Assembly: GCA_028713395.1 (NCBI GenBank)
Contig: JAQTOJ010000143.1
Location: 1-5,382, forward strand
DNA length: 5,382 nt
From: Dehalococcoidales bacterium
GTDB taxonomy: Bacteria > Chloroflexota > Dehalococcoidia > Dehalococcoidales > Fen-1064
Direction: 5' to 3'
Shown here: positions 1 to 5,051 of the stretch, piece by piece
How positions within the stretch are numbered: the stretch's first letter is position 1
How the letters are laid out: each line of letters opens with the position of its first letter
Notes under the pieces: model-generated
The model's input: only the letters and a program-made list of their open reading frames with translations
The model's database searches: none
What the model was told of the DNA's origin: nothing
Translations under genes and position numbers: made by a program

Positions 1-518
1 GTATATTCGCCGGTCTGGGCAAAATACGCGCCCAGCACGGGCAAGATGCCCAACCCGATGCCGGGAGCCCATTCGGGATAACCCATTTTCAAAATCACCG
101 GGGTATAAAGGATAATGCATGCCAGTACCACGATCAGCAATGGCAGCAGAAGCCAACCCTGCGTCAGGGTAAAAAATACCCCGATGGGGATCATGATGAT
201 CAAGCTGATAATACCTACCCAAAAGGTTTGGCGGGAGGTGATCAAGCCGCCCGGTAAAGCCCCGCTGCCCCCGCTGAAGGGAGTTTTGATCGTCTTCAGG
301 TCTACCTTGCTGCGGAAATCGAACCATTCATTCCAGACATTGACGCTGATATGTGCCACCAGTAAGCCGAAACCCGCCAGGAAAGCATAACCCAAATTGA
401 AGGCCGTGCCGAACTCTCTGGACTCATACCATGCCACGCTGGCGCCCAGGAACCCGAGGATGGCTGCCAGAAGTAAAAACGGCGCCCGGATGATGCCCAG
501 AAAACCCTTGATAGTCAC
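1..518 (-). CDS. UbiA-family prenyltransferase, 3' part cut off by window edge
   Basis: Integral membrane enzyme of the UbiA superfamily, which transfers a polyprenyl chain to an aromatic or other acceptor. The acceptor here cannot be told from sequence. 172 codons are visible of a usual ~290-300. The reading frame is open from a GTG at 516-518 to the left edge. The first Asp-rich motif is seen as N63-E-W-F-D67 with a further D73, the NxxxDxxxxxD spacing typical of MenA-like members. It is followed by GGSGALPGGLI (83-93), resembling the family's GGSxxLPxGxI loop. Hydrophobic segments lie around residues 5-29, 42-60, 98-118 and 121-139, then a YTP (138-140) stretch. The GTG start is chosen because GGGGAGGG lies just upstream on the minus strand (about 523-530) and the N-terminus KGFLGIIRAPF fits the family. 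It lies 63 bp after secG on the same strand, probably in the gatB-secG operon. MenA is possible but not proven. Confidence 0.82.
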   Translation of the reverse strand, partial: MTIKGFLGIIRAPFLLLAAILGFLGASVAWYESREFGTAFNLGYAFLAGFGLLVAHISVNVWNEWFDFRSKVDLKTIKTPFSGGSGALPGGLITSRQTFWVGIISLIIMIPIGVFFTLTQGWLLLPLLIVVLACIILYTPVILKMGYPEWAPGIGLGILPVLGAYFAQTGEY

Positions 519-534
519 AATTCCCTCCCCCTCA
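519..534 (-). promoter_or_regulatory. Shine-Dalgarno site that decides the GTG start of the UbiA-family gene
   Basis: On the minus strand the sequence GAGGGGGAGGGAATT directly precedes the GTG at 518. This is a purine-rich, anti-16S-complementary stretch at normal spacing. No ATG in the same frame lies between it and the secG stop codon, so the GTG is the most credible start. Confidence 0.6.
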
Positions 535-581
535 AAAGAAAACCAACGTTTATATAAGCTTGCGGTGTGCGCCGAAATGGA

Positions 582-803
582 TTAGCCGATGGCGACGTTG
601 GCGATGGATGCCAGTACAAATAGTACGGAAAGAATGATCGTCGCCCAGAAGAGCCACTTTTCCACCCCGCGCTTCGTGCGGTAAACGGATTCGGAACCCC
701 CGAAGATACCGCCCAGTCCGCTGCCGCCTTTGACCTGGAGCAGAATCACGACGACGAGCAGTACCGAGAGCACCATCTGGGTGATTTTTAATGCGGTTTC
801 CAT
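582..803 (-). CDS. secG: Preprotein translocase subunit SecG
   Basis: Small membrane subunit of the SecYEG translocon that helps SecA-driven protein export across the cytoplasmic membrane. The protein has 73 residues, normal for SecG. Two transmembrane helices (about 4-23 and 49-71) flank a cytoplasmic loop carrying the family signature: LLQVKGGSGLGGIFGG (21-36) followed by TKRGVEKWLFWATI (43-56). The ATG at 801-803 lies one base past the gatB stop codon. Its Shine-Dalgarno (AGAGGA on the minus strand, about 813-818) lies inside the last gatB codons, so the two genes are probably translationally coupled. Nothing is missing or odd; pairing of a translocon subunit with gatB is probably just operon convenience. 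Confidence 0.96.
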   Translation of the reverse strand: METALKITQMVLSVLLVVVILLQVKGGSGLGGIFGGSESVYRTKRGVEKWLFWATIILSVLFVLASIANVAIG

Positions 804-804
804 T

Positions 805-2289
805 TTATTTTTCCTCTAGCTTCTTTTTTATTAGTTCGGTGGCGATCTGGGGATTGGCGCGTCCTTTGGAAAGGCGCATCATCTGTCCTACCAGAAACTT
901 GGCGGCGGTTTCTTTACCGGCACGGTAATCCGCTACTGCCTGGGGATTTTCAGCAATTATTTTCGCAGCCATATTTTCAAGCTCACTGGCGGAGCTGATC
1001 TGACTTAATCCCGCTTCGGCTACAATGCTCCCCGCCGGTTTGCCGGTGCTGAACATCGTTTCAAAGACCTGCTTGGCGGCGGCTCCGGTGATCGTGCCCT
1101 TTTGCGTCAGATCGATCAGTTCGCACAGCATGACAGGCGTAATCTTGGCTTGATTGACCTCAATCAGGTTGGCATTGGTCAACCGGCTGAACTCCCCCAG
1201 CAGCCAGTTGCTGATTTGTTTGGCGCGCACCGTCAAACTCAGATTGGCCGGTTGCCCGGTCTTCACGCACGCCTCAAAATATTCCGCCATCGTCTTGGTG
1301 GCCGTCAACAGATTGGCATCGTATAAAGGCAGGCTGTATTCGTTCATAAACCTGTCGCGTCTGGCATCCGGCAGCTCCGCCAATTCGGCGCGTACCTTTT
1401 CCACCCACTCGCGGCTGATATTCAACGGCGGTAAATCCGGCTCCGGAAAATAGCGATAATCGTGGGCAAATTCCTTGCTGCGCTGGGAAACGGTCTTGCC
1501 TTCCGCTTCCACCCAGCCGCGTGTTTCCTGTGCCAGTCTTTCACCGTTCGCCAGGGCATCGCCCTGCCGCTTGGCTTCGTATTCCAAAGCGCGGAACACC
1601 GCGCGGAAGCTGTTCATGTTCTTCACTTCCACCTTCGCCAGCAGTTGCGTGGTGCCGACCGGCCGGATGCTGATATTGGCATCGCAGCGGAAACTGCCTT
1701 CTTCCATGTTGGCGGTGGAAACGCCGATATATTGTAAAATGGTGTGCAATTTCATCAAATATTGCCGGGCTTCTTCCGGCGACCGCAGGTCCGGCTCCCC
1801 GACGATTTCCATCAGGGGCACGCCGCTGCGGTTCACATCCATCAGGCTGTAGGCTTTACCGTCGAACCCCACGCGGTGAATCAACTTGGCGACATCCTCT
1901 TCCAGATGCACGCGGGTAATACCCGCCCGTTTTTTCTCCCCGTCCGCCTCAATGTCCAGCCAGCCTTTCAAGCCGATGGGGGCATCGAACTGGGAAATCT
2001 GGTAGCCTTTCATCAGGTCGGGGTAACAGTAATTCTTCCTATCGAACTTGGAATAGCTGGAAACCGCGCAGTTCAATGCCAGCGATGTCATCATCACCAG
2101 TTCCACGGCGCGATTGTTGATCACCGGCAGAACGCCGGGCATGCCCAGGCACACCGGACAGACGTGGGTATTCGGCGCCGTGCTTGCATAATCAGCGCTG
2201 CAGCCGCAAAACATCTTGCTCCGGGTAGATAATTGAGCGTGTACTTCCAGCCCGATGACGGTTTCGTAGGCGATGGTTGTAGTTGTCAT
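805..2289 (-). CDS. gatB: Aspartyl/glutamyl-tRNA(Asn/Gln) amidotransferase subunit B
   Basis: Subunit B of the GatCAB amidotransferase. This cytoplasmic complex converts misacylated Glu-tRNA(Gln), and in many bacteria Asp-tRNA(Asn), to Gln-tRNA(Gln) and Asn-tRNA(Asn); GatB binds the tRNA and activates the carboxyl group with ATP. The protein is full length at 494 residues. The cradle domain starts with YETVIGLEVHAQL (8-20). Four cysteines (C28, C30, C44, C47) form a CxC...CxxC pattern that can hold zinc. Further signatures are KFDRKNYCYPDLMKGYQISQ (81-100), DVNRSGVPLMEIVGEPDLR (151-169), NMEEGSFRCDANISIRP (194-210) and HDYRYFPEPDLPPL (276-289). The helical and YqeY-like tail domain, which contacts tRNA, occupies roughly 300-494. 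gatA and gatC are not in the window. The start at 2289 gives the expected short N-terminal extension. No Shine-Dalgarno precedes it, suggesting a (near-)leaderless mRNA. It is the first gene of the minus-strand operon with secG. Confidence 0.97.
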   Translation of the reverse strand: MTTTTIAYETVIGLEVHAQLSTRSKMFCGCSADYASTAPNTHVCPVCLGMPGVLPVINNRAVELVMMTSLALNCAVSSYSKFDRKNYCYPDLMKGYQISQFDAPIGLKGWLDIEADGEKKRAGITRVHLEEDVAKLIHRVGFDGKAYSLMDVNRSGVPLMEIVGEPDLRSPEEARQYLMKLHTILQYIGVSTANMEEGSFRCDANISIRPVGTTQLLAKVEVKNMNSFRAVFRALEYEAKRQGDALANGERLAQETRGWVEAEGKTVSQRSKEFAHDYRYFPEPDLPPLNISREWVEKVRAELAELPDARRDRFMNEYSLPLYDANLLTATKTMAEYFEACVKTGQPANLSLTVRAKQISNWLLGEFSRLTNANLIEVNQAKITPVMLCELIDLTQKGTITGAAAKQVFETMFSTGKPAGSIVAEAGLSQISSASELENMAAKIIAENPQAVADYRAGKETAAKFLVGQMMRLSKGRANPQIATELIKKKLEEK

Positions 2290-2301
2290 GTTTACTTGTC
2301 T

Positions 2302-2331
2302 AGTATATCAGTGTTCACGGTTGACTGACAA
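2302..2331 (-). promoter_or_regulatory. Probable sigma70-type promoter of the gatB-secG operon
   Basis: Minus strand: a -35 element TTGTCA (2326-2331) and a -10 element TATACT (2302-2307) are separated by 18 bp. Transcription would begin near 2295, about six bases before the gatB ATG, leaving no room for a Shine-Dalgarno site. The elements differ from consensus by one base each. The start site was not measured. Confidence 0.55.
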
Positions 2332-2424
2332 GGTATTTAGCTTCTGGCTGTTGGCTTATAGCTGCTGTCTCCAGCCAAACAGAATGTAGTTCTTTATACT
2401 TTTTTAGCGCGAATCCCAAACCGC
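2332..2424. other. Divergent intergenic core between gatB and radA
   Basis: This part of the 170-bp divergent region has no gene. It contains overlapping short inverted repeats: TGGCTG (2345-2350) with CAGCCA (2372-2377), and TTGGCT (2351-2356) with AGCCAA (2373-2378). They could form one of two alternative 6-bp stems. A second -10-like TATACT (2395-2400) lies on the plus strand but has no good -35 partner. No function is assigned. Confidence 0.3.
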
Positions 2425-2453
2425 TTGCTTAAAACGATAAAATCCCATAAACT
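2425..2453 (+). promoter_or_regulatory. Candidate promoter of radA giving a leaderless transcript
   Basis: A weak -35 TTGCTT (2425-2430) is followed after 17 bp by TAAACT (2448-2453), which matches 4 of 6 bases of the -10 consensus. The last T lies six bases before the radA ATG at 2460. Transcription would therefore start at or next to the A of the start codon. No purine-rich Shine-Dalgarno site is visible upstream, which agrees with this reading. The AT-rich context makes chance matches likely, so confidence is low. Confidence 0.35.
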
Positions 2454-2459
2454 CATAGC

Positions 2460-3842
2460 ATGGATAAAACAAGGCTGGTCTACGAATGCCCGAAATGCGG
2501 TGCACAGAGTCCTAAATGGTGGGGCTTCTGCCGGGAATGCGGCGCCCGCGAGCCGCTGGTGGAGAAAACCGTCACCCGCGCCGTTGTGTCGAGCAAACGT
2601 AGCCCCTCCCGTGCCCTGGTGCCGGAAGAATTATCGCAGGTCAGCGTGCAGTCTTTTGATAGATTCGCCCTGCCTATCGCCGAATTCAACCGCGTGCTCG
2701 GCGGCGGCATCGTGCCGGGTTCTCTGGTACTCATCGGTGGCGAACCGGGTATCGGCAAATCTACCCTGTTATTGCAGGTTTCGGCGGAAGTGGCCAAACA
2801 GCAGGGTAACGTTGTTTATATCTCCGGTGAGGAAACCGCCAACCAGATCAAGCTGCGCGCCCATCGCCTGGGCATCGACGGCGCCCACCTGTACCTGCTC
2901 TCCGAGACGGATATCGATGCCATTTTGAACAATGTAGAAGCGCTGGCACCGGCGTTGCTGGTGATCGATTCCATCCAAACCACCCATGTCGCCGAAGAAG
3001 AAGGTATTCCCGGCAGCGTCACCCAGGTGAGACAGAGCGCTATGAAATTGATGGCCTGGGCAAAATCCAGCGGCGTCCCGGTGTTTATCAGCGGGCATGT
3101 CACCAAGGAAGGCGCCATTGCCGGGCCGCGCCTGCTGGAGCACATCGTGGACGTGGTCCTGTACCTGGAGGGCGAGCAATTCAGCGCCTACCGCCTGCTG
3201 CGCTGCGTGAAGAACCGTTACGGCTCCACCAACGAGGTCGGCGTTTTTGAAATGAAGGAAAAAGGCATGCTGGAAGTGGAAAACCCTTCTAAAGTTTTTC
3301 TCTCCCAGCGTCAGGATAACACCATCGGGTCGGTCGTTGTGCCGGTGATCGAAGGCTCGCGGCCTTTGCTGGTGGAAATACAGGCACTAACCAATGCCAC
3401 CGCCTTCGGTATGCCGCGGCGCACTGCCAACGGTGTCGACTTTAACCGATTGCTGATCATCATCGCCGTGCTCAGCCGACGTTTGGGCTTGAAATTGGGC
3501 GCGCAGGATATCATGGTCAATGTCACCGGGGGGTTGAAGATCGATGAACCGGCGGCGGATCTGGGCATTGCCCTGGCCATTGCCTCCAGCTTCCGTGATA
3601 CGCCGGTGGATGCCGGATTGATTGCCGTGGGTGAAGTAGGCTTGAGCGGCGAGTTGCGCGCCGTGCCGCAGGTGGATAGACGCGTGGCGGAAGCCGCTCG
3701 CATGGGTTTTACCCGCTGCCTGGCGCCCAAGGCCGGGAGCAAGAGCAGCCCCGTGCCCAAAGGCATCGAGATCATTACCTTCAGCAGCCTGAAAGACGCC
3801 GTAGAAAGAGGGTTGGGTAAATCCACGCTGGTTATTGGATAG
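2460..3842 (+). CDS. radA: DNA repair protein RadA/Sms, branch-migration ATPase
   Basis: RecA-related cytoplasmic ATPase/helicase that promotes branch migration and D-loop extension in recombinational repair. The protein has 460 residues, the usual length. The N-terminal zinc finger uses C10, C13, C24 and C27 in the typical YECPKCG...WWGFCRECG context. The ATPase core carries Walker A GEPGIGKST (94-102), SGEET (122-126) and Walker B LLVIDS (166-171). The RadA-specific motif appears as KNRYG (251-255), a conservative variant of the usual KNRFG. The C-terminal Lon-like domain (about 280-460) contains VNVTGGLKIDEPAADLGIALAIASS (353-377, written here as a known block), with alanine where Lon has its catalytic serine, so it is a structural rather than proteolytic domain. 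The gene is divergent from gatB. Its last 11 bases overlap the 3' end of the opposing gene. Confidence 0.97.
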   Translation: MDKTRLVYECPKCGAQSPKWWGFCRECGAREPLVEKTVTRAVVSSKRSPSRALVPEELSQVSVQSFDRFALPIAEFNRVLGGGIVPGSLVLIGGEPGIGKSTLLLQVSAEVAKQQGNVVYISGEETANQIKLRAHRLGIDGAHLYLLSETDIDAILNNVEALAPALLVIDSIQTTHVAEEEGIPGSVTQVRQSAMKLMAWAKSSGVPVFISGHVTKEGAIAGPRLLEHIVDVVLYLEGEQFSAYRLLRCVKNRYGSTNEVGVFEMKEKGMLEVENPSKVFLSQRQDNTIGSVVVPVIEGSRPLLVEIQALTNATAFGMPRRTANGVDFNRLLIIIAVLSRRLGLKLGAQDIMVNVTGGLKIDEPAADLGIALAIASSFRDTPVDAGLIAVGEVGLSGELRAVPQVDRRVAEAARMGFTRCLAPKAGSKSSPVPKGIEIITFSSLKDAVERGLGKSTLVIG

Positions 3843-4356
3843 CGGTTTGTTGGAATATTTTAAAATCTGAAATCCAGCATTCTGTTACTGGCTTGTTTTC
3901 CCCGTGCTCATAATAGATAACATGCGTCGGGTAGCCTGATTGTTTATCATACTCTGCTTTAATTATTTCAATTTGATTTCCATTATTAACGCATGAGGGA
4001 ACTTGGGTTGGGTCACTGATAAACCGGAACCAGTAATCCAGTGTGCTTATCCCTGTTATAAACGAATACATTACCGGTGGATTACCACTAAATCTACGTA
4101 CCGCCATCTGTTTCTTTTCGCCATGCGTATACGTTAATGAATAATCATATTCTATAATATTTGTTTTTTGCCACATTTTTTCATAATAATCGTTGCGTAT
4201 TTTTATTATCAGAGATTCAAAGGGACTCACACCTATATAGTCTGTTGGTAAAAAGTAAAAGGTACCAAAACACATCATGAAAATAAAAATAAGTGGCAAT
4301 GCTTTTGATTGCAGTACCTTAAAAACATAGAAACGACACGGCATCATCACACCCAT
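3832..4356 (-). CDS. Membrane-anchored hypothetical protein, DUF6174-like
   Basis: The product has 174 residues. A short basic N-terminus (MGVMMPCRFYVFK) is followed by one hydrophobic segment at about 18-36. The rest is a polar domain that would lie outside the membrane if the segment acts as a signal anchor. The outer part resembles my memory of the DUF6174 pattern: an early W..Y.Y.L strand (W62, Y70-DYSL), a mid helix around STLDYWFRFI (104-113), then IKAEYDKQSGYPTHVIYYE (132-150) with the YD..xGYP turn, and a closing WISDF (161-165). Function is unknown. C122 and C160 could pair as a disulfide if exported. The ATG at 4356 is supported by GAGAGG about 10 bases upstream and by conservation of this start region in the second copy. 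The gene is much AT-richer than radA or gatB, which suggests acquisition or relaxed selection. Its 3' end overlaps radA by 11 bp, convergently. Confidence 0.72.
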   Translation of the reverse strand: MGVMMPCRFYVFKVLQSKALPLIFIFMMCFGTFYFLPTDYIGVSPFESLIIKIRNDYYEKMWQKTNIIEYDYSLTYTHGEKKQMAVRRFSGNPPVMYSFITGISTLDYWFRFISDPTQVPSCVNNGNQIEIIKAEYDKQSGYPTHVIYYEHGENKPVTECWISDFKIFQQTAIQ

Positions 4357-4418
4357 AAATATCCGCCTCTCGTTCGTGTATTTATTAATATATACGGACG
4401 AAAAGCCAAAGTATTACA
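4322..4418. repeat. 97-bp duplicated block, copy 1 (promoter region plus 5' end of orf)
   Basis: This block matches 4869-4965 at a constant offset of 547 with five mismatches that I count by eye (92 of 97) and no gaps. It covers the first codons of the 174-residue gene, its Shine-Dalgarno site and a palindromic AT-rich upstream region. Homology stops abruptly at both ends. Confidence 0.95.
4370..4401. promoter_or_regulatory. Imperfect palindrome upstream of the 174-residue gene
   Basis: Twelve-base arms TCGTTCGTGTAT and ATATACGGACGA flank TTATTAAT. Ten pairs are Watson-Crick and two are G-T. It ends about 14 bases before the start codon, over the region where a -10 element would lie (TATATT and AATAAA on the minus strand). 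It could be an operator or an RNA hairpin. The same structure is present in copy 2. Confidence 0.45.
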
Positions 4419-4455
4419 AAACCTCATGTTTTTGCTCTCCACCTAGCAGAGCCTG

Positions 4456-4543
4456 TCCCGTACGGAGTTTACCCCGTATGCGCGACTTCATCGCCATCCC
4501 GTATAAATCTCAATGAATCGGGACTTGATACAGGGATACGGGA
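4456..4543. mobile_element. Hairpin-rich REP/MITE-like short element (tentative)
   Basis: About 88 bp begin with TCCCGTAC (4456-4463) and end with its near inverted copy ATACGGGA (4536-4543). Inside lie two more direct copies of the YCCCGTAY word, CCCCGTAT (4472-4479) and TCCCGTAT (4497-4504). There is a 7-bp hairpin CGTACGG/CCGTATG (4459-4465 with 4474-4480) and a small one GCGA/TCGC (4482-4485 with 4491-4494). It sits in the spacer of duplication unit 1 (4419-4543, 125 bp), while the matching spacer of unit 2 (4966-4998) is only 33 bp. That length difference fits insertion of this piece. No transposase, and no clear target-site duplication, was found. Loss from the other copy is an alternative. 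Confidence 0.4.
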
Positions 4544-4596
4544 GGGAGATACAGAGGGAGTTGTTACTGGATAACTCTCGCCACACCCATGCCACC
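4544..4596. repeat. 53-bp duplicated block, copy 1 (crcB 3' end)
   Basis: This block matches 4999-5051 at a constant offset of 455 with four mismatches (49 of 53). It corresponds to the last ten codons of crcB, the stop codon and about 20 bases downstream. The three mismatches inside the codons all fall at third positions and are silent. Confidence 0.93.
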
Positions 4597-4761
4597 GATA
4601 ACAAAAGAAGCCGTGGAAAGAGAAATGGGGAACTGAGGCTGTATAAGAAGTAATAACAGTAACGCACCCAACCGCATCAGCATCATAATAGACTTTAGGC
4701 TTATGCTTTCTTTAGATGTCACCTTCGCCCTTTTCTTAATCAATGAACAGGTGACAACCAT
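4564..4761 (-). pseudogene. Remnant reading frame ending in a duplicated CrcB C-terminus
   Basis: An open frame of 65 codons whose last ten residues, GGMGVARVIQ, are identical to the end of the intact CrcB at the right edge. The rest does not resemble CrcB. It has a basic start (KKRAK) and one hydrophobic run (about 29-45, rich in leucine). It overlaps the 3' end of the 55-codon frame by 26 bases in a different frame, so a single frameshift would join the two into one product. No convincing Shine-Dalgarno precedes the ATG at 4761. I take it as a chimeric leftover of the tandem duplication. A small expressed membrane protein is possible but unsupported. An 8-bp inverted repeat, TGTCACCT/AGGTGACA (4717-4724 with 4749-4756), spans its 5' end. 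Confidence 0.5.
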
Positions 4762-4903
4762 GATAATAGAATGTTTGATCCCAAAGAGTTGCCTTCATGA
4801 AAAAATAAATGCAGAACGATAATATCACTATAAAAACCAGCGTAAGTATGTTGCCAGCTAACATTCTCAAAACATAGAAACGCCACGGCATCATCACACC
4901 CAT
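4736..4903 (-). pseudogene. Truncated paralogue of the 174-residue membrane protein
   Basis: A 55-codon frame starting at an ATG equivalent to that of the larger gene. Residues 1-11 are MGVMMPWRFYV against MGVMMPCRFYV. Then follows a diverged but still hydrophobic segment (LTLVFIVILSFCIYFFM, about 20-36) in the same position as the membrane helix of the larger protein. The frame ends shortly after, so the outer DUF6174-like domain is absent. The promoter region, palindrome and Shine-Dalgarno (GAGAGG) are all retained, so it may still be transcribed and translated as a tiny single-helix protein. It is either a decaying copy or a short membrane protein in its own right. Confidence 0.55.
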
Positions 4904-4965
4904 AAATACCAGCCTCTCGTTCGTGTATTTATTAATATATACGAACGAAAAACCAAAGTATTACA
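4869..4965. repeat. 97-bp duplicated block, copy 2
   Basis: Partner of 4322-4418, with the same orientation and content: first codons, Shine-Dalgarno and upstream palindrome of the truncated paralogue. Five substitutions separate the copies. Confidence 0.95.
4917..4948. promoter_or_regulatory. Palindrome upstream of the truncated paralogue
   Basis: Arms TCGTTCGTGTAT (4917-4928) and ATATACGAACGA (4937-4948) flank TTATTAAT, with a single non-Watson-Crick pair (G4925 against T4940). It is closer to a perfect palindrome than copy 1 and lies at the same distance from the start codon. It could be a repressor operator overlapping the promoter. Confidence 0.45.
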
Positions 4966-4998
4966 TAATTTTTTAAAGTTTCATCTACCCTTAGTAAG
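4966..4998. other. Short spacer between crcB tail and truncated paralogue
   Basis: 33 bp without a gene. At its right end a small perfect palindrome, CCCTTAGTAAGGG (4988-5000), lies about 20 bases past the crcB stop codon. On the minus strand it is not followed directly by a T-run, so I do not call it a terminator. Confidence 0.4.
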
Positions 4999-5051
4999 GG
5001 GAGATACAGAGGGAATTGTTACTGGATAACTCTCGCCACGCCCATACCGCC
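4999..5051. repeat. 53-bp duplicated block, copy 2 (in the intact crcB)
   Basis: Partner of 4544-4596. This copy is the native one, since it is continuous with the complete crcB reading frame. Confidence 0.93.

Noticed and set aside
115..585. Two plus-strand frames at the left edge.
   Set aside because: They are antisense to the UbiA-family frame, which carries recognisable motifs.
1102..2232. Several long plus-strand open frames opposite gatB.
   Set aside because: They lie antisense to a full-length conserved gatB with clear family motifs and show no protein family features of their own.
2480..3826. Minus-strand open frames opposite radA.
   Set aside because: Shadows of the conserved radA gene, with low-complexity compositions typical of antisense frames.
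3857..3866. ATTTTAAAAT palindrome after radA as a terminator.
   Set aside because: It is AT-only, has no GC stem, and lies within the opposing coding sequence.
4434..4452. GCTCT/AGAGC hairpin as a terminator.
   Set aside because: Only five pairs, and no T-tract follows on either strand in the right orientation.
4459..4495. Possible fluoride riboswitch: the minus strand contains GGCGATGAAGTCGC near a crcB-related sequence.
   Set aside because: Only the first few bases resemble the crcB motif. The pseudoknot and the conserved 3' CUGAUGAC-CCUAC-type segment are not visible, and the position is downstream of crcB, not upstream.
4322..4965. CRISPR-like array because of repeated blocks.
   Set aside because: There are only two copies, of 97 and 53 bp, containing coding sequence, without regular spacers or cas genes.
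4988..5000. Intrinsic terminator of crcB at the CCCTTAGTAAGGG palindrome.
   Set aside because: The stem is short and on the minus strand it is followed by TAGATGAAAC, not a T-run.
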